NCBI GenBank assembly: GCA_000720845.1
Contig: JODU01000004.1
Coordinates: 62,001-126,000, forward strand
DNA: 64,000 nucleotides
From: Kitasatospora aureofaciens
GTDB taxonomy: Bacteria > Actinomycetota > Actinomycetes > Streptomycetales > Streptomycetaceae
Direction: 5' to 3'
In this document: positions 1-7,821 of the stretch, piece by piece
Layout: each line of letters begins with the position of its first letter
How positions within the stretch are numbered: position 1 is the first letter of the stretch
Made by a program: the position numbers and the translations under genes
The notes under the pieces: generated by a model
What the model saw: the letters and a program-made list of their open reading frames with translations, nothing else
What the model was told of the DNA's origin: nothing
Databases searched by the model: none

Positions 1-647
1 TGCTGCGCGACACCTCGCAGCTGGAGCGCCGGATCGAGGGCCGGACGAACACCATCGCCCGCACCTTCGACCGGATCGTCGCACTGCTGACCGAGCTGGA
101 CTACCTGCGCGGCGACGAGGTCACCGAGCACGGCAAGCGCCTGGCCCGGCTCTACGGCGAGCTGGACCTGCTCGCCAGCGAGTGCCTGCGCGAAGGCGTC
201 TGGGAGGGGCTGTCCCCGGCCGAGCTGGCCGCCTGCGTCTCGGCGCTGGTCTTCGAGTCCCGGGCCGCCGACGATGCGATGGCGCCGAAGGTGCCCTCGG
301 GCAAGGCGAAGGCCGCGCTCGGCGAGACGGTCCGCATCTGGGGCCGCCTCGATGCCCTGGAGGAGGACTTCCGGATCAGCCAGACCGAGGGGGTCGGCCA
401 GCGCGAGCCCGACCTCGGCTTCGCCTGGGCGGCGTACATGTGGGCCTCCGGCAAGGGCCTCGACGAGGTGCTGCGCGAGGTGGAGATGCCGGCCGGTGAC
501 TTCGTGCGCTGGTGCAAGCAGGTCATCGACGTCCTCGGCCAGATCTCGGCCGCCGCGCCCGGTGACGGCTCCACCGTCCCGAAGAACGCGCGCAAGGCGG
601 TCGACGAACTGCTGCGCGGCGTGGTCGCCTACTCGTCCGTGGGCTGA
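1..647 (+). CDS. DEAD/DEAH-box RNA helicase, C-terminal part (5' truncated)
   Basis: The reading frame is open from base 3 and ends at TGA 645-647, giving the last 214 residues. The sequence fits the DSHCT domain that closes Ski2/Mtr4/HelY-type RNA helicases: it is alpha-helical, with the pattern 'GLSPAELAACVSALVFESR', then 'RISQTEGVGQREPDLGFAWAAY' shortened here to 'EPDLGFAWAAYMWA', and 'FVRWCKQVIDVLGQI'. In the family this domain packs on the helicase core and guides RNA. The helicase motifs lie outside the window. A strong hairpin terminator follows 23 bp after the stop, so this unit is separate from the rar operon. Family assignment is confident; the RNA substrate is unknown. Confidence 0.88.
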   Translation, partial: LRDTSQLERRIEGRTNTIARTFDRIVALLTELDYLRGDEVTEHGKRLARLYGELDLLASECLREGVWEGLSPAELAACVSALVFESRAADDAMAPKVPSGKAKAALGETVRIWGRLDALEEDFRISQTEGVGQREPDLGFAWAAYMWASGKGLDEVLREVEMPAGDFVRWCKQVIDVLGQISAAAPGDGSTVPKNARKAVDELLRGVVAYSSVG

Positions 648-669
648 GCCCCCCACCCCCAGTACGGCC

Positions 670-698
670 AAGGCCCGGCGGGAACCCCGCCGGGCCTT
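670..698 (+). terminator. Intrinsic-type terminator after the helicase gene
   Basis: A perfect 13-bp GC-rich stem pairs 670-682 with 686-698 around a 3-nt loop (AAC). There is no T-run, as is usual for Streptomyces terminators. It sits 23 bp after the helicase stop codon. Confidence 0.8.
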
Positions 699-1007
699 CG
701 CGCGCTCCGGCGCCTCTTTCCCTCATCACGGTGAGTGATTTTCGAGCACCCTTGAGGCATTACTCCACGTGTTCGAATGACTCCCTGGCGTGCAAATGGG
801 CCCGACCATACTCCAGTCCCCGCGCCCGTTTCAGGTGCTTGCCGAATATGACACGGCGATGATCCCCCCGGACTAAGCTCGCCCGCAGCGCACCGAGTTG
901 AGGTGTATTCGCGCGCTTGTTCCCAATGCGCCGAAGATCCCGACAACTCCCAGACATACCCCGCCGCAAGCTCCCCCATCCCCGCCGATTCGTTTCAGAG
1001 GGCCTAC
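699..1007. promoter_or_regulatory. Intergenic region upstream of the rar conservon
   Basis: About 310 bp without a credible gene. It is less GC-rich than the flanking genes and must carry the rar operon promoter. A weak candidate is TGACAC (849-854) with TAAGCT (874-879), 19 bp apart. CACGTG lies at 768-773. An open frame runs through part of it (from 903) in the rarA frame, but no ribosome-binding site supports starts upstream of 1008. Confidence 0.4.
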
Positions 1008-2633
1008 ATGGTGAGTGTTGATTCCCCTCCAGGTCGCCGTGAACTTCCCTACGCGCGAACCCTGTTGCTGCCGGCCATACTGATGGCCGCGGCCACCGGG
1101 GCCGCCGTCGCCCTCGTGACGGAACCGGCCCGGCTCGCCGTCGGCCTGTGCGGTGCCGTCGCCACCGTCCTGGTGATCGCCGCGGCGGCCGAAGCGGTGC
1201 GCCGCGGCCGGGCACTGCGGGCCCTCGGCGCCGAGCACGCCCGTCACACCGCGTATCTGGAACACCGGGCCGCGAACCACCACGAGGAGATGGTCCGCCT
1301 CGGCGCCGAAGTCATCCCGAACGTCCTGCGGTACATGCGCCGGGGCGCCACGCCCCGCGAGATGATGAACCGCCTGGGCGAGGTGGACCCCAGCTACGCC
1401 GAACTCGGCGAGCCCCAGCGCAAGCTGGTCCGCATGGTCTGCGAGATCGTCGACCACGAGGACGCCATGCGCGAGTCCGCCGAGCGCTCCTTCGTCGACA
1501 TCGCCCGCCGCGTCCAGGCGATCGTCCACCAGCAGCAGAAGGAACTGCGCGAGATGGAGGAGGACCACGGGCGCAACCCCGAGGTCTTCGACGACCTCCT
1601 GCGCATCGACCACGGCACCTCGCTGATCGGCCGCCTCGCCGACTCCATCTCCGTGATCGGCGGCGGCCGGCCCGGACGCCAGTGGCCCGAGCCGGTCGCC
1701 CTGTACAGCGTGCTGCGCGGCGCCATGTCCCGGATCCTGGAGTACCGCCGGATCAACCTGGCATCGATCGCCAAGGTCAACATCAAGGGCACCGCCGTCG
1801 AACCGGTCATCCACGCCGCCGCCGAACTCCTCGACAACGCCACCCGCTACTCGCCGCCCGCGGCCAAGGTGCACGTCACCGCGACCGAGGTGCAGAGCGG
1901 TGTGTGCATCGAGATCGAGGACGCCGGCGTCAGCCTCAGCGAGGAGTCCCGCGCCCGCATCGAGGGCCTGCTCGAACAGGCCAAGCGCGGCACCGACGTG
2001 CAGGACCTCGCCCACCACCCGCGCCTGGGCCTGTCCGTGGTCGGCCGGCTGTGCACCCAGTTCGGCATGGACGTCTCGCTGCGCGCCTCCGCGTACGGCG
2101 GCGTCCGCGCCATCCTCATCGTGCCCAGCAAGATGATGACCACCGAGCCCGGCGTCGGCCTCGCCCACGGCATCGGCGCCACCTCGATCCCCACGCCCGG
2201 CCCCGACGCCCTGCCCGGACCGCAGCGCAAGCCCAAGAAGCGCCGCCCCACCAGCCCTCGGATCCCCGCGACGGTCTCCCTGGAGGACGACGTTCCCGAG
2301 GTGACCGAGTGGACGGCGGGCGGGCTCCCGCAGCGCCGCAGCCGGGTGAAGATGCCGCTCAGCCAGCGCCTCGCCGAGCAGGCGGCGTGGGAGCGGGAGG
2401 ACGCCGAGCGCGAGGCCCGCCAGGCCGCCGAGCGCGCCCGCAAGGGCATCCCGGCACCCGCCGAGCCGGAGCCCGCGCAGGACAAGGACCAGGGCGGCCT
2501 CCCGCCGGGTCACTTCATCGGCGCCTTCTGGGAGGGGCTCAAGCAGCACACGGGCAGCACCCAGGCCCACCAGCAGTCCAGCAGCAGCGAGCCGGCCCAC
2601 GCCCCGGCAGACGACGAGGGGAACCTCAAGTGA
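1008..2633 (+). CDS. rarA: Conservon sensor-kinase-like ATPase RarA (CvnA9 type)
   Basis: 541 aa. It is the first gene of a five-gene conservon, a Streptomyces module that resembles an eukaryotic GPCR/G-protein cassette. Two hydrophobic segments at roughly residues 15-65 should anchor it in the membrane. A GHKL ATPase domain follows: N-box 'AAELLDNATRYSPP' near residues 268-282, G1 'EIEDAGVS' near 302, and G2 'LGLSVVGRL' near 340. No H-box histidine typical of a phospho-acceptor is obvious. The tail from about residue 390 is rich in Pro, Arg, Ala and Glu. The start is ATG 1008, preceded by GAGGG at 998-1002; the earlier ATG at 903 lacks an RBS. Its last 4 bases (GTGA) overlap rarB. In S. coelicolor this operon represses aerial growth and antibiotic production. 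Confidence 0.87.
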   Translation: MVSVDSPPGRRELPYARTLLLPAILMAAATGAAVALVTEPARLAVGLCGAVATVLVIAAAAEAVRRGRALRALGAEHARHTAYLEHRAANHHEEMVRLGAEVIPNVLRYMRRGATPREMMNRLGEVDPSYAELGEPQRKLVRMVCEIVDHEDAMRESAERSFVDIARRVQAIVHQQQKELREMEEDHGRNPEVFDDLLRIDHGTSLIGRLADSISVIGGGRPGRQWPEPVALYSVLRGAMSRILEYRRINLASIAKVNIKGTAVEPVIHAAAELLDNATRYSPPAAKVHVTATEVQSGVCIEIEDAGVSLSEESRARIEGLLEQAKRGTDVQDLAHHPRLGLSVVGRLCTQFGMDVSLRASAYGGVRAILIVPSKMMTTEPGVGLAHGIGATSIPTPGPDALPGPQRKPKKRRPTSPRIPATVSLEDDVPEVTEWTAGGLPQRRSRVKMPLSQRLAEQAAWEREDAEREARQAAERARKGIPAPAEPEPAQDKDQGGLPPGHFIGAFWEGLKQHTGSTQAHQQSSSSEPAHAPADDEGNLK

Positions 2634-3037
2634 TCGAGCAGCAAGGCAAGTTCGACTGGATGCTCCGCGACCTCTACGACGGCGTCCCGGGCATCGAGAT
2701 GATCGTGGTGCTCTCCGCCGACGGCCTGCGCATCGCCCGCTACTCCGGGGACCCGGACGCCGCCGACCGGGTCGCCGCCGCCTGCGCCGGGCTGCAGAGC
2801 CTGGCGAGCGCCGTCAGCCAGGAGATCCCCACCAGCGACGGCGACATGAAGATGGTGCTCATCGAGATGAACGGCGGCTACTTCTACCTGATGGCCGCCG
2901 GTCCCAACGCCTATCTCGCCGTGCTCTCCGACGTCCGCTGCGAACCCGGCCGGATGGGTCTGAGCATGGCCGACCTGGTCGCCCGGATCGGCCCGCACCT
3001 GACCAGTCCCGCACGGCGCAACGGGCAGACCGTATGA
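2630..3037 (+). CDS. rarB: Roadblock/LC7-domain protein RarB
   Basis: 135 aa with one roadblock/LC7 (MglB-like) domain over residues 8-105, seen in 'GVPGIEMIVVLSADGLRIA', 'AAACAGLQSLASAV' and 'GYFYLMAAGPNAYLAVL'. In conservons this protein interacts with the sensor ATPase and the small GTPase, as MglB does with MglA. It starts with GTG 2630, coupled to rarA by a GTGA overlap and preceded by GAGGGG (2616-2621). It ends in an ATGA overlap with rarC, so the operon is translationally coupled throughout. Cytoplasmic; no catalytic motif is expected. Confidence 0.88.
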   Translation: MIEQQGKFDWMLRDLYDGVPGIEMIVVLSADGLRIARYSGDPDAADRVAAACAGLQSLASAVSQEIPTSDGDMKMVLIEMNGGYFYLMAAGPNAYLAVLSDVRCEPGRMGLSMADLVARIGPHLTSPARRNGQTV

Positions 3038-3450
3038 CTCCTCCCAGGCGCCAGAGGCGATCCCCCGGGCCGGACCGGCCCGCCGCCCCGCCCCCTGACG
3101 GCGCGCCCGCCAAGGAGGGCGAGCTCCGCAACCCCGAGCGGCTCTTCGTCATCGGCGGTGAGGGAGGCGGCGAACGCGCCGACATCGACCTCGTCACCCT
3201 GATCGTGGCCCGTGCCGACCCCCCGGTGTCCGCCACCCCGGAACAGGCCGCCCTGCTGCGGCTGTGTGCCGCACCCCTGTCCGTGGCCGAGCTGTCGGCC
3301 TACCTGAGCCTGCCGTTCAGTGTGGTGACCGTGCTGCTCACCGACCTGCTGGCGGCGGAACTGGTGCAGGCCCGCGCCCCGATCGTCCGCCAGAAGGTCG
3401 CCGACCGAAACCTCCTCGAAGCGGTGATGCATGGACTTCAAAAGCTCTGA
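3034..3450 (+). CDS. rarC: DUF742 conservon protein RarC
   Basis: 138 aa of the DUF742 family. The N-terminal 40 residues are Pro/Arg-rich and probably disordered. The rest carries the family pattern 'ERLFVIGGEGG', 'DLVTLIVARADPP', 'LCAAPLSVAELSAYLSLPF' and 'VLLTDLLAAELVQARAP', which reads as a small winged-helix-like fold. Biochemical role is not established; in conservons it is always encoded between the roadblock protein and the GTPase. ATG 3034 overlaps the rarB stop (ATGA), and its 3' end overlaps rarD by 20 bp. Confidence 0.86.
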   Translation: MTPPRRQRRSPGPDRPAAPPPDGAPAKEGELRNPERLFVIGGEGGGERADIDLVTLIVARADPPVSATPEQAALLRLCAAPLSVAELSAYLSLPFSVVTVLLTDLLAAELVQARAPIVRQKVADRNLLEAVMHGLQKL

Positions 3451-4051
3451 CACGATCCCGGGCCCCCGGACCGAGGACCGGCTGCCGCACACGGCCGAGG
3501 CCGCCGTGAAAATCGTCATCGTGGGCGGCTTCGGAGTCGGCAAGACCACCATGGTCGGCTCGGTCAGCGAGATCAGACCGCTGACCACCGAGGAGACGAT
3601 GACCCAGGCCGGTATCGGTGTCGACGACAACTACGGTTCCGCCTCCAAGACGGCCACCACCGTCGCCATGGACTTCGGCCGCATCACCATCACCGACGAA
3701 CTGGTGCTCTACCTCTTCGGCACGCCCGGCCAGGAGCGCTTCTGGTTCCTGTGGAACGGGCTGTTCGAGGGCGCACTCGGCGCGGTCGTCCTCGTCGACA
3801 CCCGCCGGCTGGAGGTCAGCTTCGACGTGATGGGACGCCTGGAGGAGCGCGGTGTGCCCTTCGTCGTCGCCGTCAACACCTTCCCCGACGCGCCCCGTTA
3901 TCCCGTCACGGAACTGCGCACCGCGCTCGACCTGCCCGAGGAGATCCCCATCCTCGACTGCGACGTGCGGCGCCGGGCCTCCAGCCGGGACGTCCTGATG
4001 ACCCTGATGCGCTTCCTGCACGCCCTCGCCATGAAGGGCGCGCTCACCTGA
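3431..4051 (+). CDS. rarD: Conservon small GTPase RarD
   Basis: 206 aa, Ras-like/MglA-type GTP-binding protein. P-loop 'GGFGVGKTT' lies at about residues 31-39. The G3 region reads 'LFGTPGQERFWFLW', with FGTPGQ in place of DxxG, as usual in CvnD proteins. The G4-like segment is 'VAVNTFPD'. In the conservon model it switches between GTP and GDP states and binds the membrane-associated RarA/RarB complex. ATG 3431 lies inside the end of rarC, showing tight coupling. A 62-bp gap separates it from the P450 gene, the only gap in the operon. Confidence 0.88.
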   Translation: MDFKSSDTIPGPRTEDRLPHTAEAAVKIVIVGGFGVGKTTMVGSVSEIRPLTTEETMTQAGIGVDDNYGSASKTATTVAMDFGRITITDELVLYLFGTPGQERFWFLWNGLFEGALGAVVLVDTRRLEVSFDVMGRLEERGVPFVVAVNTFPDAPRYPVTELRTALDLPEEIPILDCDVRRRASSRDVLMTLMRFLHALAMKGALT

Positions 4052-4113
4052 CCGCGCGCCCACCCACACCCCGCCTTTGACGTGACCACACCTTTTGCTT
4101 GCGGAGCGAGACT

Positions 4114-5610
4114 GTGACGCCTGAACGCCACTCCCCGACCGGAACGGGCGAACCCCTGCTCGAACCACCGCCCGGCTGCCCCGCGCACGGCCTCGGGCCG
4201 GGCGGACTGCACCGGCTGCACGCGGCGGACGACCTGGAGGAGCTGTACGAGAAGCTCCGCGAGCAGCACGGGCCGGTGGCGCCCGCGCTGCTCCACGACG
4301 ACGTACCCGTGTGGGTGGTCCTCGGGCACGCCGAGAACCTGCACATGGTGAGCACCCCCTCCCAGTTCTGCCGCGACAGCCGGATCTGGACCCCGCTCAA
4401 CGAGGGCATGGTCAAGCCCGACCACCCGCTGATGCCGCACATCGCCTGGCAGCCCATCTGCTCCCACGCCGAGGGCGACGAACACAAGCGGCTGCGCGGC
4501 GCGGTCACCAGCGCCATGTCGGACCTCGACTACCGGGAGCTGCGCCGGCACATCAAGCGCTACACCCAGCGCATCGTCAACCGCTTCTGCGAGGAGGGCC
4601 GGGCCGACCTGGTCAGCCAGTTCGCCGAGCACCTGCCGATGGGCGTGATGTGCCATCTGCTCGGCATGCCCGAGGAGTACAACGACCGGCTGGTGGAGGC
4701 GGCCCGCGACACCCTCAAGGGCACCGAGACGGCGATCGCCAGCCACGCCTACGTCATGGAGGCACTGGGCCGGCTCACGGCCGCCCGCCGGGCCGACCCG
4801 GCCGACGACATCGCCGGCCGTCTCGTCACCCACCCGGCCGGGCTCACCGACGACGAGGTCCGCGAACACCTGCGGGTGGTCCTGCTGGCCGCCTACGAGG
4901 CGACCGTCAACCTGATCGCCAACGTGCTGCGCGTGGTGCTCACCGACCCCGGCTTCCGCGCGCAGCTCAACGGGGGCCAGATGACGGTGCCCCAGGCGGT
5001 CGAGCAGTCCCTGTGGGACGAGCCGCCGTTCAGCACCGTCTTCGCCTACTTCGCCAAGCAGGAGACGGAACTCGGCGGGCAGCGCATCCGCGCCGGTGAC
5101 GGCCTGCTGCTCGGCATCGCCCCGGGCAACGTCGACCCGCGCATCCGTCCGGACCTGGACGCGAGCATGATGGGCAACCGCGCCCACCTCGCCTTCGGCG
5201 GCGGCCCGCACGAGTGCCCAGGACAGGACATCGGGCGGGCCATCGCCGACGCCGGCATCGACGCGCTGCTGATGCGGCTGCCCGACGTCCAGCTCGACTG
5301 CGACGAGGACGACCTGCGGTGGCGGTCCTCGATCGCCTCCCGGCACCTGGTGGAACTGCCGGTGCGGTTCGAGCCCAGGGCGCAGCAGGACATCATGCAG
5401 CAGCCGAGCCACGCCCCGGCCCCGGCACCGCGCGCCGACTGGCACGTCGGCCTGCCGCAGCCGGAGGAGCGGACGCAGCCGCCGCTGCCGTCCCAGCAGC
5501 CGCAGCCCGTGTCGGTCACGGCCGCCGAGCCCCAGCGGGTGCCCGGCGCGGAACCGCCGCCGCCCCGCGGTGCCTGGCAGCGCTTCCTGCGCTGGTGGCG
5601 CGGCTACTGA
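4114..5610 (+). CDS. rarE: Cytochrome P450 RarE (CYP157-like, EXXR motif absent)
   Basis: 498 aa P450, last gene of the conservon. The haem-ligand loop 'FGGGPHECPGQDIGRA' places the axial Cys near residue 367. The I-helix reads 'LAAYEATVNL' rather than the usual AGxDT. The K-helix, where nearly all P450s carry EXXR, reads 'EQSLW' (residues 297-301), so the Arg is replaced. This is the hallmark described for the CYP157 family, to which S. coelicolor RarE (CYP157C1) belongs. After about residue 410 there is a Pro/Gln-rich tail ending in the aromatic-basic 'WQRFLRWWRGY', not part of a standard P450 fold. The start is GTG 4114 with GGAG at 4103-4106; an in-frame TTG at 4099 lacks an RBS. The substrate is unknown. 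Confidence 0.9.
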   Translation: MTPERHSPTGTGEPLLEPPPGCPAHGLGPGGLHRLHAADDLEELYEKLREQHGPVAPALLHDDVPVWVVLGHAENLHMVSTPSQFCRDSRIWTPLNEGMVKPDHPLMPHIAWQPICSHAEGDEHKRLRGAVTSAMSDLDYRELRRHIKRYTQRIVNRFCEEGRADLVSQFAEHLPMGVMCHLLGMPEEYNDRLVEAARDTLKGTETAIASHAYVMEALGRLTAARRADPADDIAGRLVTHPAGLTDDEVREHLRVVLLAAYEATVNLIANVLRVVLTDPGFRAQLNGGQMTVPQAVEQSLWDEPPFSTVFAYFAKQETELGGQRIRAGDGLLLGIAPGNVDPRIRPDLDASMMGNRAHLAFGGGPHECPGQDIGRAIADAGIDALLMRLPDVQLDCDEDDLRWRSSIASRHLVELPVRFEPRAQQDIMQQPSHAPAPAPRADWHVGLPQPEERTQPPLPSQQPQPVSVTAAEPQRVPGAEPPPPRGAWQRFLRWWRGY

Positions 5611-5632
5611 CGGCCGGCCCGGCCCGGTCCGC

Positions 5633-6583
5633 CTACGCCGCCCAGTCCTCGTACGCCGTCCAGGCGCCGAGGGACCGGCCGCTGCGGAAGCGGTGCTCGC
5701 GCCCCGTGACCGGGTCGGTGAATCCCAGCTCCCGCGCGAGCAGTTGCAGCGGGCGCCGGAAGTCACCGGCCGGCACGGGGTCGGCCACCTCGGGGTAGAG
5801 GGGGTCGCCGAGGATCGGCACGCCGAGCGCGTTCATGTGCACGCGCAGCTGGTGCGTCTGGCCGGTGCCGGGGACCAGCCGGTAGCGGCCGAGGCCGCGG
5901 TCCAGCCGGTGGGCGAGCAGTTCGACGCGGGTCACGGCGTTCGGCTCGCCGTCGACCTCGCGGGCGGCGAGCACCCCGCGCTCCTTGAGGATCCGGCTGC
6001 GGACCGTCCGGGGAAGGGCCAGCGCCGCGTCGTACGGGGCGACGGCCTCGTACTCCTTGTGCACCCGCCGGTCGGCGAACAGCCCCTGGTACGCGCCGCG
6101 TTCCTCGGGGCGCACGGTGAACAGGACCAGCCCCGCCGTGAGCCGGTCCAGGCGGTGCGCGGCGCCGAGCGCGGGGACGCCCAGCTCCCGGCTCAGCCGT
6201 GCCAGCGCGGTCTGCGTGACGTGGCCGCCGCGCGGGGTGGTGGCCAGGAAGTGCGGCTTGTCCACGACGACGATGTGCTCGTCGCGGTACACGACCTCCA
6301 GCGGGAAGGGCACCGGCGTCTCGGGGGGCAGCTCGCGGTGGAACCACACGAACATCCCCGGCCGGTACGGCGCGTCGCCCGGCACGGGGCGTCCGTCCGC
6401 CCCGACGAACAGCCCGGCGTCGAACATGCCGTCGACCACACCGGCGCCCGCGCCCGACAGCCGCTCCGTCAGGTGCTCCCGCACCGTGGACCACGGCCCG
6501 TCCGCGGGCAGCCGCACCCGCACCGCGTCGATGCCGTAGCGCTGCGGCAGGGGCGAGGGCGGGGGAGGGGTACGGCGTCTCAT
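5633..6583 (-). CDS. RluA-family RNA pseudouridine synthase
   Basis: 316 aa. The catalytic motif 'HRLDRLTAGLVLF' contains the Asp that attacks uridine C1' in RluA/RsuA-type synthases. Supporting family motifs are 'VVYRDEHIVVVDKPHFLA', 'HKEYEAV' and 'GTGQTHQLRVHM'. The N-terminal 70 residues look like a degenerate S4-like region. It modifies a uridine in rRNA or tRNA; which one cannot be read from sequence. Start chosen at ATG (complement of 6581-6583), where the conserved part begins after a Pro-rich stretch; an upstream ATG at 6691 would add 36 unconserved residues. It converges on rarE with only 22 bp between stops. Confidence 0.86.
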   Translation of the reverse strand: MRRRTPPPPSPLPQRYGIDAVRVRLPADGPWSTVREHLTERLSGAGAGVVDGMFDAGLFVGADGRPVPGDAPYRPGMFVWFHRELPPETPVPFPLEVVYRDEHIVVVDKPHFLATTPRGGHVTQTALARLSRELGVPALGAAHRLDRLTAGLVLFTVRPEERGAYQGLFADRRVHKEYEAVAPYDAALALPRTVRSRILKERGVLAAREVDGEPNAVTRVELLAHRLDRGLGRYRLVPGTGQTHQLRVHMNALGVPILGDPLYPEVADPVPAGDFRRPLQLLARELGFTDPVTGREHRFRSGRSLGAWTAYEDWAA

Positions 6584-6689
6584 CACTGCCAGCGTACGAG
6601 GCGGTGACCTGCGCCGGGGACCGAGGCAGAGGTGAGCGTTCCGGAAAACCGCTGGGCCGCCGGTCGGCCCCGTTGGCAGGATGCCGTCC

Positions 6690-7271
6690 ATGCCCTACCT
6701 GACCCGCCCGGTCCTCGCCGCCGGGACCCTCTCCCGCACCCCGCAGCCCACGCTTCCCACCAGCGACGGGCTGGTGCTGCGCCCCTGGCGCACCGAGGAC
6801 GCGCCCGCCGTGCACGCGGCCTTCCAGGACCCGGTGCTGCGCCGGTGGCACGTCCGCGCTGCCGACTCCGAGGAGGAGGTGCGGGGCTGGATCACCGAGT
6901 GGCAACGGGCCTGGGAAGCGGAGTCCGGCGCCCAGTGGGCGGTCACGGACGCGGCGGACGGCCGACTGCTCGGCCGGGTCGCGCTGCGCGAGTGGGTGCT
7001 CGGGGACGGGGTGGCCGAGGTCGCGTACTGGACGACGGCGCAAGCCCGCGGCCGGGGCGTCGCCGCGCGGGCCACCCGCACCCTCGCACACTGGGCCCTG
7101 GACGAGATCGGCTTCCAGCGCCTGGAACTCTCGCACGCCGTGGCCAACGAGGCCTCGTGCCGCGTCGCCGACAAGACGGGCTTCGCCCTGGAGGGAACCA
7201 AGCGCAGCGCCCTGCTGCACGCGGACGGCTGGCACGACATGCACCTGCACGCACGCGTACGCGGCGACTGA
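6690..7271 (+). CDS. GNAT-family N-acetyltransferase (RimJ/RimL type)
   Basis: 193 aa. The order of motifs matches Acetyltransf_3 proteins: 'LVLRPWRTEDAPAV', 'QWAVTDAADGRLLGRVAL', acetyl-CoA binding 'ARGRGVAARATRTLAHW', and 'LSHAVANEASCRVADKTGF' with 'LEGTKRSA'. Such enzymes acetylate N-termini of proteins or small amines; the substrate is unknown. Two in-frame ATGs exist at 6681 and 6690; GGCAGG at 6675-6680 is correctly spaced only for 6690. The final 33 bases and the following 10 are echoed 161 bp downstream (see the repeat entry). Confidence 0.82.
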   Translation: MPYLTRPVLAAGTLSRTPQPTLPTSDGLVLRPWRTEDAPAVHAAFQDPVLRRWHVRAADSEEEVRGWITEWQRAWEAESGAQWAVTDAADGRLLGRVALREWVLGDGVAEVAYWTTAQARGRGVAARATRTLAHWALDEIGFQRLELSHAVANEASCRVADKTGFALEGTKRSALLHADGWHDMHLHARVRGD

Positions 7272-7821
7272 CGGGTTCGTAGCTCGGGGGCTGGTCAGGG
7301 GCGGTGCCGCGCGGGCGGGGCCGGTTTCCGCGCCGGGTTCGCCGGGGAGGGCGCTGAGGGCCGGGGCGTTGCCCCTTCGTTCCTGGGGTCGGTGGCGACA
7401 TGCGCCCGCACGGGTGCGTACGCGGCGGCTGACGGGTTCGTGGCCTGTGGGGCTGCCAGGGCCCGGTGAGGGCCCGGTGGGGGCAGGGGCGGTGCCGCGG
7501 GTGGCGGTGCAGGGGGATGCGGGGAGCCGGCCCAAGGGGGAGCGGGCGGCTCCGGGCGCGGGCTTGGCCGGGGCGGCGTCCGGGGCGTGGCGTCGCGCCG
7601 TCGGAGTGGCACGGTGTGCGCCGGCACGCGCACGTGTGCGGGGCCGGAGTCCCGGGACGGGCGCCGGGGCCCGCCGTGCGTGCGGGCGACGCGCCACAGT
7701 GGCGCGGTGTGCGTCGGCACGTGAGCGGGGCGGGCGCCGGGCACCGTGCGTGTGCGGGGGCCGAGGAGGCGGGGCGGGCGCCGGGGCCCGCCGTGCGTGC
7801 GGGGAAAGAGGCGGCGGGCCG
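7272..7821. repeat. 550-bp non-coding stretch built of partial direct duplications
   Basis: No gene is supported here. The 43 bp spanning the acetyltransferase stop codon (7238-7280) recur at 7399-7441 with 6 mismatches, including the stop and 'ACGGGTTCGT'. A 29-bp sequence at 7658-7686 recurs perfectly at 7775-7803. A 23-bp sequence at 7605-7627 recurs at 7698-7720 with 2 mismatches. The whole stretch is G-rich on the + strand, with many GTGCG/GGCGCC words. It separates the 3' ends of two convergent genes, so it may also act as a terminator zone. Confidence 0.75.

Noticed and set aside
903..1007. ATG 903 as the rarA start
   Set aside because: The extra 35 residues are not membrane- or domain-like and there is no RBS; ATG 1008 has one.
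7261..7290. GGGTTCGTAGCTC as a possible tRNA T-arm
   Set aside because: No acceptor stem, D-arm or anticodon arm can be drawn around it; it belongs to the duplicated gene end.
7597..7803. Repeats considered as a CRISPR array
   Set aside because: Repeat units are few, imperfect and unequally spaced, with no cas genes nearby.
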